Notes: generated by a model not told the origin, from the sequence alone. A DNA stretch of 64,000 nt from Brumimicrobium sp. (GCA_023957385.1 JAMLGZ010000001.1:1908923-1972922), one strand, 5' to 3'. Positions 26,661 to 36,537 are shown, counted from the stretch's first letter. Made by a program: numbers and translations.

Positions 26661-26668
26661 CAAAAATA
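26661..26668 (-). promoter_or_regulatory. -7 element (TATTTTTG) for pabA-pabB
   Basis: Exact TAnnTTTG match on the minus strand, 20 nt before the proposed ATT start. It leaves a very short leader without any ATG, which makes a non-standard start for pabA more likely. Confidence 0.5.
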
Positions 26669-26876
26669 ATATTTAACTACATCAAATTGTTTTCCTAGAA
26701 CTTGAAAAATACGTATTTATTTTTTATTTACCATTCATTAAATTACATATACTATTCATACACTTATACTTACGTTTTGTCAAATTAAATAATTCTAAAA
26801 AATATTAAATAAAGTTTGTTTTAAAGTCATAACTATCCGAAACTTTTTCAGAAAATCATATTAAAAATTAAAAAAC

Positions 26877-26937
26877 CGAAACAGTCTTCTTAAATTTGAA
26901 AATCACGACAAAATTCAAATGAAATGGGACTGTTTCG
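26877..26937 (+). promoter_or_regulatory. Fold-back structure around the IS4 transposase start
   Basis: CGAAACAGTC (26877-26886) is the exact complement of GACTGTTTCG (26928-26937). The second arm starts two bases after the ATG at 26924. The likely transposase promoter element TAAATTTG (26891-26898) lies inside the loop. Only transcripts entering from outside the element would carry both arms and fold over the start codon. Confidence 0.55.
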
Positions 26938-28162
26938 TAGGAACAAAAATAACAATAAGCCTGTAATTCGTCAAATTATTGACTTAATTCCTCAACATTT
27001 ATTAGCAAGAGTTATTCAACAGCATAATTCTGACAAGGGATGCCATAAATACAAGACTTATGACCAACTTGTTGCAAATTTGTTCGGACAGCTGTCTCGA
27101 TGTAGTACTTTAGAGGATATTTCTGTTGGTATTGGTGTGTCGAAAACCTTTATTCGGGACTTAGACTTAAAACAAAGTCCTGCAAAATCAACGATGAGTG
27201 ATGGGAATAAAAAACGTAGCCACAAAGTCTTTGAGAGTCTGTATATGAGTTTGTTAAGCTACTACGGTAATTTATTGAAAAGACATACTCATCGAAAAGT
27301 AGTAGAAGAAGTTAAAAATCAAACTATTCTTCTTCGTGATAGCAGTACAGTTAGCGTGTGTCTAGGGCTTTTTGATTGGGCAAAGTTTCGGACAGCAAAA
27401 GGAGGAATTAAAATCCATACGCAATGGGATGAGGCGATGATGATGCCTAACCTTGTGAATATCACTAATGCATCTATTCATGACAGAAAAGGATTTGAAG
27501 AAATTGTTTTCCCAAAGGATACGATTATTGTTGAAGATAAAGGATATTGGGATTTTAACATCATTAAAGCTAGGGTGTTGTCCCAAAATGTTTTTGTTAC
27601 AAGAATAAAAGAAAACACTGTTTATGAAGTAGCTGAAGAATTAGATCTTCCAGAAAATGAGGATCAACATATTTTAATAGACGAGATTATTTATTTGACA
27701 GGACAAAAAGCAAAAGAAGTTGGGATAAATCAAATGAAATTCAGAAAGGTTGTAGCCTACCATGAAGAGAAAAATACAACGATAGAAATTATAACTAATA
27801 ATCTTTCTTGGAAAGCTTCAACAATTGCAGAACTATACAGAAGGCGTTGGGATATAGAAACTTTCTTCAAGCTTTTAAAACAAAATCTCAATGTCAAAAC
27901 TTTTATAGGAACTTCTGAAAATGCAGTAAAATCACAAATATTTATTGCATTAATTACCTATTTACTACTTGAACTTTTACGAAGAGTTGGGGTGTCAGGG
28001 AAAACGGCTTTTTCAAACTTTGTAGAAAAAATAAGAATTTGTCTGCCATTCTATCTTTCCTTAGATTATGTTATAAATACTATCCGACCGATTGTCCAAA
28101 AAGCAGAGAAACCTCCTCCAGAAGATGATTTGTGGACAACGGTACAACTCCAAATGTTTTAA
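26924..28162 (+). CDS. IS4-family transposase
   Basis: This 412-residue DDE transposase starts MGLFRRNKNNN. It has an N-terminal DUF4372-like region (IIDLIPQHLLARVIQQHNSD) and a DDE core. The visible acidic residues are D in LLRDSSTVSV, D in VEDKGYWDF, and E in RRRWDIETFFKLLKQNL, the last matching the Y-(2)-R-(3)-E-(6)-K signature of IS4 enzymes. The frame is uninterrupted and the element has matched ends, so it may be active. Confidence 0.93.
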   Translation: MGLFRRNKNNNKPVIRQIIDLIPQHLLARVIQQHNSDKGCHKYKTYDQLVANLFGQLSRCSTLEDISVGIGVSKTFIRDLDLKQSPAKSTMSDGNKKRSHKVFESLYMSLLSYYGNLLKRHTHRKVVEEVKNQTILLRDSSTVSVCLGLFDWAKFRTAKGGIKIHTQWDEAMMMPNLVNITNASIHDRKGFEEIVFPKDTIIVEDKGYWDFNIIKARVLSQNVFVTRIKENTVYEVAEELDLPENEDQHILIDEIIYLTGQKAKEVGINQMKFRKVVAYHEEKNTTIEIITNNLSWKASTIAELYRRRWDIETFFKLLKQNLNVKTFIGTSENAVKSQIFIALITYLLLELLRRVGVSGKTAFSNFVEKIRICLPFYLSLDYVINTIRPIVQKAEKPPPEDDLWTTVQLQMF

Positions 28163-28282
28163 CTGTTTGACTTTTTTTCTCACATTATGATTATTGACTA
28201 TTACAAATAGGACGATACAGGATGTTTTGTATCAAATTTTAAAAAACTTTCGGATGAATGTGTTTTAAAGTAAAATAATAGA

Positions 28283-28290
28283 TATATTTG
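28283..28290 (+). promoter_or_regulatory. -7 element (TATATTTG) next to the IS4 right end
   Basis: Exact TAnnTTTG. Removing IS4 and one target copy places TTTG (26815-26818) 20 bp upstream of it, recreating a consensus promoter. In the present sequence the corresponding bases are AATG, so the promoter is probably weakened. Confidence 0.5.
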
Positions 28291-28296
28291 TCATGA

Positions 28297-28363
28297 TTTA
28301 GGTGGTTAAGTTAGGTTGATTGCGAGAGGGGAAAACGCCTGTTTTTCTCTCTCGTTTTTTTTT
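28297..28363 (+). ncRNA. Candidate short transcript ending in a strong terminator, upstream of pyrG
   Basis: From the -7 element at 28283-28290 a transcript of about 65 nt would end at the terminator at 28322-28363. It has no credible ORF (its ATG is followed at the second codon by a stop). It may be a small RNA, or the prematurely ended leader of pyrG, whose ATG is 122 bp further on. Confidence 0.4.
28322..28363 (+). terminator. Rho-independent terminator upstream of pyrG
   Basis: GCGAGAG and GGAAAA pair with TTTTTCT and CTCTCG around a short CGCCTG loop, followed by nine T (28355-28363). It lies too far from the IS4 transposase to look like its own terminator and precedes the pyrG-proximal promoter element. 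Confidence 0.8.
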
Positions 28364-28450
28364 ATCCCTTCCTACCGACTATATTATTCCAAATTATTTT
28401 AATTGTTCAAAAAAAAAGAGATTTATACGAATTGAATCACAACTTTACTT

Positions 28451-28458
28451 TATATTTG
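28451..28458 (+). promoter_or_regulatory. -7 element (TATATTTG) proximal to pyrG
   Basis: Exact TAnnTTTG, 27 bp before the pyrG ATG. The expected transcription start falls in TACCCCG, a C-run that could make initiation sensitive to CTP. Confidence 0.55.
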
Positions 28459-28479
28459 TACCCCGTAGTTACAAAATAA

Positions 28480-30117
<1,638 letters not shown>

Positions 30118-30141
30118 CAGTTTGCTTTACAATTGAATTTG

Positions 30142-30149
30142 TATCTTTG
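30142..30149 (+). promoter_or_regulatory. -7 element (TATCTTTG) upstream of yidC
   Basis: TAnnTTTG match 33 bp before the yidC ATG, with TTTG at 30121-30124 (17-bp spacer) as a possible -33 element. Confidence 0.55.
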
Positions 30150-30182
30150 CACTTCTTTTATTAAAAATAGAAAATAATTTAG

Positions 30183-32087
30183 ATGGATAAAAATACACTC
30201 ATTGGTTTAGGATTAATAGGACTTATTTTAGTTGTCTTTACATTTTATAACCAACCTTCAGGCGAAGAATTAGATAAATTAATTGCTCAACAAGAACAAG
30301 CTGACAAAGCTGCTAAAGAGAAAGCTGATAAGCGTACTGATAATAAAGAAACTGAGGCTAATAAGGTTTCTGTGATTGATACACTTTCTTTATCAAATGA
30401 TAGTATTGTTTCTGCACCCTTAAATACTATTATTTCCTCTCAAGATGCGCAAGAAGAAACTTATTTTCTAGAGAATAATAAAATCAAGGTTATCCTTACC
30501 AACAAAGGAGGAGGTGTAAAAAGTGTATTTCTTAAGGAATATCAAACATATACTGATTTTGCTAAGAACAAAGAAGGAAAAGAAATTAATCCACTTGAAC
30601 TTTTTAATGAATCAGTAGCAACCAACGGATTGATATTCAGCGAAAAAGATAAGGAAATAAATACGAAAGAAATAGCCTTTCAACTGGATAAACAAACCGA
30701 AGAATACATCTCTTTTATTGCGAATTTTGGTGAAGATAAAACTATTGAACAAATTTATTACATTACTCCCGACCAATACCATATTAACTATGAGGTTAAA
30801 TTAAATGGCTTCGGAGAAGTTAAGCCAAATACCGTACTCCTCGATTGGAGGGCTGATTTACTCAAAACAGAGAGATTACTATCTGAGCAAAGAAGACTCT
30901 CTACTGTCTTTTTTAAATCGAGTAAAGGGAAGTATGATTACTTATCAGAGATGTCTGATGACGAGGAAAAACTTGAGGCAGATGCTGAATGGGTAGCATT
31001 TAAACAAAGCTACTTCTCCTCCGTTATGATGCCCAAAAGTGCATTCTTGAAAGAAGGTTCTTTCTTAAAGATACATAAGATTGGAGAAAATACAGAGAAA
31101 GATTCCACACATATCAAGAGTTATACAGCCATTGTGAATTTAGGACTATCTAATACCAATAGTGCAACAGCTGAGATAAAATGGTATTTTGGACCAAATG
31201 ATTATGACATTCTTTCTTCTTACCAAAATGGTTCTGAGGATATTATAAATTATGGATGGGGATTATTCAGATGGTTGAATATCTATATCATCCAACCTAT
31301 CTTTGTTTGGTTAGCCAACTTTGGAATTAATTTGGGAATTGCTATTTTATTATTGACTATAATCATTAAACTAGTCCTAACTCCTATCCAATGGAAAATG
31401 TATGCTTCTTCTGCCAAAATGCGAATTTTGAAGCCAGAAATTGATGAGTTGAACAAGAAATATCCGAACAAGGAAGATGCTATGAAGAAACAAATGGAGA
31501 TGATGACGCTCTATAAAGAATCAGGTGCCAGTCCTCTAGCTGGATGCGTGCCTATGCTTATTCAAATGCCTCTTCTATTTGCCGTGTTTAGATTTTTTCC
31601 TGCTACGTTTACTTTGAGGCAACAAGGATTCTTATGGGCCGAAGATTTATCTAGCTATGATTCTGTTTGGGACTTTGGATTTCATATTCCGTTGTATGGT
31701 GACCATGTGAGTTTATTTACTTTGTTAATGGCTATTACGACTTTCTTCTATACAATTTTGAATAACAGTACAATGGCACAACCAACTCAGCCAGGTATGC
31801 CTAATATGAAAATAATCATGTATATTTTTCCATTCATGATGATTTTCTTCTTTAACAATTATTCTTCTGGATTGAGTTTTTATTATTTTATATCTACTTT
31901 GATGTCTATTCTTACAATGATTATGATTAAGAAATTCTTTGTAGATGAAGAGAAATTAAAAGCTAAAATGGCTGCAAAGAAAGCAGATGCACAACAATCT
32001 GGAAAGAAGGCTGGAAAATCTAAGTTTCAAGAAAGATTAGAACAAATGCAGAAGGCTCAACAGGAAAAATTAAAGAATAGAAAATAA
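30183..32087 (+). CDS. yidC: Membrane protein insertase YidC
   Basis: The 634-residue inner-membrane insertase has an N-terminal TM anchor (MDKNTLIGLGLIGLILVVFTFYN), then a large periplasmic beta-rich domain (about 70-350). The conserved 60KD_IMP core follows. There WLANFGINLGIAILLLTIIIKLVLTPI carries the hydrophilic-groove Lys/Arg region with the helical hairpin KMRILKPEIDELNKKYPNKEDAMKKQMEMM. SGASPLAGCVPMLIQMPLLFAVFRFFP and later TM segments follow. The C-terminus is a Lys/Ala/Gln-rich coiled tail that can contact ribosomes. Size fits the long Bacteroidota form. Confidence 0.96.
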   Translation: MDKNTLIGLGLIGLILVVFTFYNQPSGEELDKLIAQQEQADKAAKEKADKRTDNKETEANKVSVIDTLSLSNDSIVSAPLNTIISSQDAQEETYFLENNKIKVILTNKGGGVKSVFLKEYQTYTDFAKNKEGKEINPLELFNESVATNGLIFSEKDKEINTKEIAFQLDKQTEEYISFIANFGEDKTIEQIYYITPDQYHINYEVKLNGFGEVKPNTVLLDWRADLLKTERLLSEQRRLSTVFFKSSKGKYDYLSEMSDDEEKLEADAEWVAFKQSYFSSVMMPKSAFLKEGSFLKIHKIGENTEKDSTHIKSYTAIVNLGLSNTNSATAEIKWYFGPNDYDILSSYQNGSEDIINYGWGLFRWLNIYIIQPIFVWLANFGINLGIAILLLTIIIKLVLTPIQWKMYASSAKMRILKPEIDELNKKYPNKEDAMKKQMEMMTLYKESGASPLAGCVPMLIQMPLLFAVFRFFPATFTLRQQGFLWAEDLSSYDSVWDFGFHIPLYGDHVSLFTLLMAITTFFYTILNNSTMAQPTQPGMPNMKIIMYIFPFMMIFFFNNYSSGLSFYYFISTLMSILTMIMIKKFFVDEEKLKAKMAAKKADAQQSGKKAGKSKFQERLEQMQKAQQEKLKNRK

Positions 32088-32092
32088 TTTTT

Positions 32093-32123
32093 TTGGACAG
32101 TCATATATTATAACGTATCTTTA
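32093..32123 (+). promoter_or_regulatory. Promoter of the Sua5/YrdC gene
   Basis: TTG at 32093-32095, 20 bp, then TATCTTTA (32116-32123, one mismatch to TAnnTTTG). The ATG follows 4 nt later, so a very short or absent leader is likely. Confidence 0.45.
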
Positions 32124-32127
32124 AGAT

Positions 32128-32739
32128 ATGTTAATAGAAATAAATAACCATAATATTGATTATCGTCTTATTGACGATATTGTGAAAGAGCTAAAGAAAG
32201 GTGAAAATATTATCTATCCTACTGACTCTGTATACGCTATTGGTTGTGACTTAAAAAATAAAAATGCCTTAGCAAAACTGGCAAAGTTCAAAGATGTAAA
32301 ACTTAAGCATGCACGATTTTCTATCATTTGCAAAGATTTAAGTCAAGTACAAGAGTATGTAAAACTCCTTCCCCAGCCTACTTTTAAGCTTATGAAAAGG
32401 ACGCTTCCCGGTCCATATACCTATATCTTGAATGCATCTAATGAAGTAACCAAACTTTTTGAGACTAATCGTACTGAAATAGGTATCCGTATTCCAGATA
32501 ATAATATTCTTTTGGCAATTATTGAAAAACTTGGAAATCCATTGGTAACAACATCTTTACACAATGAAGAAGATGAATATTTAGAATATTATACTGACCC
32601 TTATAAAATATATGAACAGTTTGACGATCAGATAAACACAATTATTGATGGAGGGTATGGTAAAGTTGAAGCTTCTACTGTAATTGATTGTACGGGAGAT
32701 GAGCCTGTATTGATTCGTCAAGGAGTTGGAGAAGTATAG
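32128..32739 (+). CDS. L-threonylcarbamoyladenylate synthase family (Sua5/YciO/YrdC)
   Basis: The 203-residue protein has the YrdC fold: NIIYPTDSVYAIGCDLKNKNALAKLAKFK (the T-D-x-x-Y-x-x-G motif), HARFSIICKDLSQV, LPGPYTYIL and DGGYGKVEASTVIDCTGDEPVLIRQGVG. Sua5/YrdC enzymes make threonylcarbamoyl-AMP for the t6A modification of tRNA. The length fits the YciO branch as well, whose function is less certain, so I give no symbol. It follows yidC by 40 bp behind its own promoter element. Confidence 0.87.
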   Translation: MLIEINNHNIDYRLIDDIVKELKKGENIIYPTDSVYAIGCDLKNKNALAKLAKFKDVKLKHARFSIICKDLSQVQEYVKLLPQPTFKLMKRTLPGPYTYILNASNEVTKLFETNRTEIGIRIPDNNILLAIIEKLGNPLVTTSLHNEEDEYLEYYTDPYKIYEQFDDQINTIIDGGYGKVEASTVIDCTGDEPVLIRQGVGEV

Positions 32740-32777
32740 TTTAATCCAATTTGCATTTAGAATAAGATATTGATTAT

Positions 32778-33677
32778 CTACCTTAGTTTCCAAACTTTAA
32801 TTTTTCTATCATCACTAATTGTAGCAAACATATTTTCGTCAATTTTAGCAATACGATTAACTACGTGTCGATGCCCACCTTGTCGAAATTCAATTTTTTC
32901 AATAATTGATAAATCTTCTGCATTCCATAGTTTGATGCTTTTATCAAAGCTAACTGATACAATTTTTGTTTTATTATCCAAAAATGCTAAATCATATACA
33001 GCAAAATTATGAGCTGGAATATTGAGTAAACGCTTCTCATCTCTCCAATTCCATTTTCGAATATAAGCATCCTTCCCTCCTGTGTATAGATTTTCATTAT
33101 CAAATAAAGCACAATTCAATCCATCTTCATGTGCTTTAAAAGAGTAGACAACATTAAAGAAATTGGTTTCTAACACTCTTACGACACCGTCTTGTCCACA
33201 TAAAACGAGATGACTTTCATCTTCATTCAAGGAAATCTCCCTGATTTTACCACAAGCAAATGGAAGAGTTATTAGTAAATCCAAGGTGTTTCCATCCCAA
33301 GCACAAAAAACCCCATCTTTATCAGTCGTATAAAACTGATTATTTTTACTACAATACTTTACTGAAAATACGGCACTCTTATGATGTTGGATGAGCTTTA
33401 TCTCCTCTTTCTTAGCTAGATCTATTACATGAATCTCTCCCCTATTATTTCCTAAAACTAATAGATTTGATGTGGGAGAATAATCTATATTGTAAACAGA
33501 GAAATCAGATTTAATTGAAAAATTAGTTTGTTGTCCTGTTGTTACATCCCATTGTGCAACAAATTTGTCGGCACTTGAAGTAAATAGAAATCCATCCTGA
33601 TAGATAATATCATAGATTGCCCCGTTATGGCCAACTATAGTTTGGATATTGTCAAGATATTTTGTTTTTTGTATCAA
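32778..33677 (-). CDS. WD40-repeat protein
   Basis: The 299-residue cytoplasmic protein has about seven WD40 blades. Typical ends are FVAQWDVTTGQ, VFCAWDGNTLD, YIRKWNWRDEK, KSIKLWNAEDL and RKIKVWKLR, each preceded by a GH-like dipeptide region such as VGHNGAIYDIIY. Such propellers serve as binding scaffolds; the partner is unknown. The start is TTG at 33677, two bases after the upstream stop, and no ATG lies near, so it is probably translated by coupling. It is the last gene of a TPR-ComA-WD40 operon. Confidence 0.87.
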   Translation of the reverse strand: MIQKTKYLDNIQTIVGHNGAIYDIIYQDGFLFTSSADKFVAQWDVTTGQQTNFSIKSDFSVYNIDYSPTSNLLVLGNNRGEIHVIDLAKKEEIKLIQHHKSAVFSVKYCSKNNQFYTTDKDGVFCAWDGNTLDLLITLPFACGKIREISLNEDESHLVLCGQDGVVRVLETNFFNVVYSFKAHEDGLNCALFDNENLYTGGKDAYIRKWNWRDEKRLLNIPAHNFAVYDLAFLDNKTKIVSVSFDKSIKLWNAEDLSIIEKIEFRQGGHRHVVNRIAKIDENMFATISDDRKIKVWKLR

Positions 33678-33679
33678 AA

Positions 33680-34507
33680 CTATTCTCCATCATCATCTGC
33701 TTCAGGATCATCTGAATCGACTTGTTTTAATCTTGCTGCATAATCAGCTGGTAAACTTTCGAAAAATGTATCACCTCTTAATCCTATACGTAAACATTCC
33801 AAAGGAATAACTTCGTTTGGAGCAATATTTCCAAGATTCACATCTGCACCAAATAATTTTATAAACCAAACTTGCTGGTTTTTCTGAGGAGCTTCCCACA
33901 ATATATTTTCTGGTTTTACCTTTGCGATAATTTTATTAATCAGCATAGTATGGGCTGTTCCATTAGGTCTAAACACTCCTACGTTACCACTTTCTCTTCC
34001 TTCAGCAATAACTTTCCAAGAACCAGCACTTAATTCATTGCTCATCATTTTAATCCATCTTCCTGGAGAAATTAGAATACCTGAGTCTTTTGAGCCAACT
34101 TCAGAAAGAACTGTTCTATTTTGTGATAAGGTTTGTATGATTTCGCATTTTTCATCGTGAGGAATAATGATACTTCCGTCAGAAACTTCTACCAAATCAA
34201 GGTCATATTTATCTAACATTCTTTGATAATCATTAAAGATACCTCTTGCATAGAAGGCTTCAAATAATGTTCCTCCAAAATATGGACGAATTCCATTGTC
34301 TTTATAGAGTTTAATCTTTTCTTCAAGTTTATTTGTTATGAAGGCAGTACCAAAACCTAATTTAACTACATCTGTAAATTCTCCATTTGCTTCTATAAAG
34401 TTTTCAGCTTCTCTTAGACTTAATCCCTTATCCATCATCATGGTGATACCTTTGTTTCTAGGTTTGCTCTCTCTATTAGGGATGTATGTTAATTCAAAAT
34501 TATTCAT
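33680..34507 (-). CDS. Phosphosulfolactate synthase (ComA) family protein
   Basis: The 275-residue protein matches the ComA family: KPRNKGITMMMDKGLSLREAENFIE, DVVKLGFGTAFI, YFGGTLFEAFYARG, LVEVSDGSIIIP and LSEVGSKDSG, with a TIM-barrel layout. ComA adds sulfite to phosphoenolpyruvate to give phosphosulfolactate. In archaea it feeds coenzyme M. In Bacteroidota, which lack coenzyme M, a link to sulfonate compounds such as sulfonolipid precursors is possible but is inference. An acidic tail (DSDDPEADDDGE) ends the protein. Its ATG overlaps the stop of the TPR gene (TAATG). Confidence 0.87.
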   Translation of the reverse strand: MNNFELTYIPNRESKPRNKGITMMMDKGLSLREAENFIEANGEFTDVVKLGFGTAFITNKLEEKIKLYKDNGIRPYFGGTLFEAFYARGIFNDYQRMLDKYDLDLVEVSDGSIIIPHDEKCEIIQTLSQNRTVLSEVGSKDSGILISPGRWIKMMSNELSAGSWKVIAEGRESGNVGVFRPNGTAHTMLINKIIAKVKPENILWEAPQKNQQVWFIKLFGADVNLGNIAPNEVIPLECLRIGLRGDTFFESLPADYAARLKQVDSDDPEADDDGE

Positions 34508-35922
34508 TATTTATTTCGTTTTTTAAATTCTTCCATTAGGTTCCAAAAGTAAGATTCTTCTTTCATTTCAGGGAAAAATGAAAAGAATTTTTTTGCATAT
34601 TTAATGTCTTCTTGTAGTAACTCATCAAAAATCAGTAAAGACTCTGTTTGGTCACCATTTTTCCATTTTGCATAGCAATATATAATTTTAGCTACTCCTT
34701 TATTATCCATTAGTGGATGGTCAAACGCTCCTAAGAGTTGCTCTATACTTTCATTATTTAAAAGATGTAGCAAATATTCTTCAATGATATTATCATCAAA
34801 AGGAGCTAATTCAAATGCATTTTTGTAAGCCTCCGATGCCAATTCCATTTGAAAATCACTCTGATAAATGTCCCCTAGTGTTTCCCAATACTCTGGATTG
34901 TTGCCGTCTATATCGATAGCTAGTTTAATCTCTTGAATTGCTCTTGGAAACATTCCGAGAAGTTTACTTACTATAGCTCTTCCTAGCCAGGCTTCTCCTA
35001 AGTTTGGCATTAACTCGCAACTTTGAGAATAATAATCATAAGCAGCTTCTAGATCTCCTAATTCTTCGTGACATTCACCGATTGAACATAATATGATAGG
35101 GTCTTTGTCATCAATCTCGAGGCATTTATAAAAACTCTCTAAAGCCTCTTCAATGTTGTCAGCATCAAAATGAGCGGTAGCTAGGCTATACAATGCTGGA
35201 ATAAAATCCTCATGAATCACAATTGTGTATTCATACGCCCAAATAGCTTTTTCTGAATTACCAATCTTTGAATACGTGTTTCCTAAATTATACCAACTCA
35301 TGTAAGAATATGGGTTATCATCTATATAATCTAGAAAGCATTGAACAGCTTTGTCATATTCATTTAGTTTTTCATAACAATGTGCTATTTCATATACGAT
35401 AGATTCACTTATGCCAATATCATTAATCGCTTGTTCCAATAAGGAAATAGCCATTTTATATTCTTCTTTCTTTTCTAATTCAATTGCAAAATCTATAGCC
35501 ACATCTTCTTTTTCTTCTAACCCAGCCACTTCATAAGCTTTTCGATAGTATTTTATAGATAAGTCACTATTCTTTAACTGACTATAGCATGTAGCCAATC
35601 CTACTAGCACGTCTAAATTTAAAGGCTCTAATTGCTCTATCCGCATCAATATTTTAAGCGCAATGGTAAAGTCACCCTGAAGCGAATGTATTTGAGCTAG
35701 ACGTATAGAGAATAAACTATTTTGTGGGAAATGTTCTAATGACTTTTCTGTCAACCACATTGCTTTCTTTATTTGATTTGAAATTAGCAAATGATCTAAA
35801 AGAAATTCGATATTTTCAGGGTCTAGATAGGTGTAATTATCGTTAATATACATTGCATCTAGAGCAGCGAGCTGCTCATGAAAGTCAGCCTCAAAATTAT
35901 CGTCATTTTCTTCGTCAAACAT
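34507..35922 (-). CDS. Tetratricopeptide-repeat protein
   Basis: The 471-residue protein begins with an acidic N-terminus (MFDEENDDNFEADFHEQ) and has at least ten TPR-like helical pairs. Examples are SYMSWYNLGNTYSKIGNSEKAIWAYE and PIILCSIGECHEELGDLEAAYDYY. No signal peptide is seen, so it is cytoplasmic. It likely scaffolds protein contacts; no partner can be named beyond its operon mates, the ComA-like enzyme and the WD40 protein. A TAATTTTG promoter element lies about 13 nt before the start (35935-35942). Confidence 0.87.
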   Translation of the reverse strand: MFDEENDDNFEADFHEQLAALDAMYINDNYTYLDPENIEFLLDHLLISNQIKKAMWLTEKSLEHFPQNSLFSIRLAQIHSLQGDFTIALKILMRIEQLEPLNLDVLVGLATCYSQLKNSDLSIKYYRKAYEVAGLEEKEDVAIDFAIELEKKEEYKMAISLLEQAINDIGISESIVYEIAHCYEKLNEYDKAVQCFLDYIDDNPYSYMSWYNLGNTYSKIGNSEKAIWAYEYTIVIHEDFIPALYSLATAHFDADNIEEALESFYKCLEIDDKDPIILCSIGECHEELGDLEAAYDYYSQSCELMPNLGEAWLGRAIVSKLLGMFPRAIQEIKLAIDIDGNNPEYWETLGDIYQSDFQMELASEAYKNAFELAPFDDNIIEEYLLHLLNNESIEQLLGAFDHPLMDNKGVAKIIYCYAKWKNGDQTESLLIFDELLQEDIKYAKKFFSFFPEMKEESYFWNLMEEFKKRNK

Positions 35923-35934
35923 GTTACTAATTTA

Positions 35935-35942
35935 CAAAATTA
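35935..35942 (-). promoter_or_regulatory. -7 element (TAATTTTG) of the TPR-ComA-WD40 operon
   Basis: TAnnTTTG match on the minus strand, between the FKBP stop and the TPR start, indicating that the three-gene operon is transcribed separately from the FKBP gene. Confidence 0.45.
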
Positions 35943-35992
35943 TTCACCACCCACCTACGATTCTATTAAGGAAAATATTAACATATGAAAGT

Positions 35993-36457
35993 TTAATACA
36001 GAATACTCAATAATTCCACATCAAACACAAGCACAGTATTAGGCTTAATACCATTCGCACCTTGTTTTCCATAAGCGTATTTAGAAGCTATTAACAATAT
36101 TCCGCTTCCTCCTTCTTTAAATTGAGGAATACCTCTTGTCCATCCTTCTATTACATTTCTTAAATTAAAGGAAATCCCTTCTTCACCGCTTTGATCAAAT
36201 ACACTATTATCAGTTGTGTATCCTTTATATCTTACTAGTACATTATCCTTGTCTTTTGGATGATTACCTGTTCCTTCTTGGATTGAAACATAATATAGGC
36301 CTTTGATTATCTCTTTTGCATCTAAATTATATTCTTTGCAATATGATTCTATTTCTTCTATATCCTTCTCTAATTGCTCTTCTTCCGTAATCCCCTTTTT
36401 ACAACTCATCATAGATAAAGTGAGTAAAGCAATAAAAACATAGACTATCTTATTCAT
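35993..36457 (-). CDS. FKBP-type peptidyl-prolyl isomerase lipoprotein
   Basis: The 154-residue protein has a lipoprotein signal, MNKIVYVFIALLTLSMMSCKK, with Cys19 as likely lipidation site. A compact FKBP domain follows: GTGNHPKDKDNVLVRYKGYTTDNSVFDQS, VIEGWTRGIPQFKEGGSGILLIASKYAYGKQG, NTVLVFDVELLSI. It should catalyse proline isomerisation in the periplasm or at a membrane surface. It follows the outer-membrane barrel gene but is separated from it by a terminator. Confidence 0.9.
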   Translation of the reverse strand: MNKIVYVFIALLTLSMMSCKKGITEEEQLEKDIEEIESYCKEYNLDAKEIIKGLYYVSIQEGTGNHPKDKDNVLVRYKGYTTDNSVFDQSGEEGISFNLRNVIEGWTRGIPQFKEGGSGILLIASKYAYGKQGANGIKPNTVLVFDVELLSILY

Positions 36458-36480
36458 ATACTAATTTTGTGTAAATGTAC

Positions 36481-36514
36481 AAAAAAAAAGAGGACTACAA
36501 CTTTGTAATCCTCT
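36481..36514 (-). terminator. Terminator of the outer-membrane barrel gene
   Basis: On the minus strand AGAGGAT..ACAA pairs with TTGTA..TCCTCT, followed by nine T. It lies between the barrel gene and the FKBP gene. Confidence 0.8.
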
Positions 36515-36537
36515 GTTAAATATTCTAAAATAAACGA

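Larger units (their letters stand above)
26828..28260 (+). mobile_element. Complete IS4-family insertion sequence, 1433 bp
   Basis: Both ends read inward as CAT, a few bases, then ATCCGAAA and a T5-6 run (26828 on the left, 28260 on the right). They are flanked by an 11-bp direct repeat, TGTTTTAAAGT (26817-26827 and 28261-28271), fitting the long duplications of IS4 elements. One intact transposase gene fills it. It lies between pabA and pyrG and appears to have landed between the -33 and -7 elements of a small transcription unit. Confidence 0.85.
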
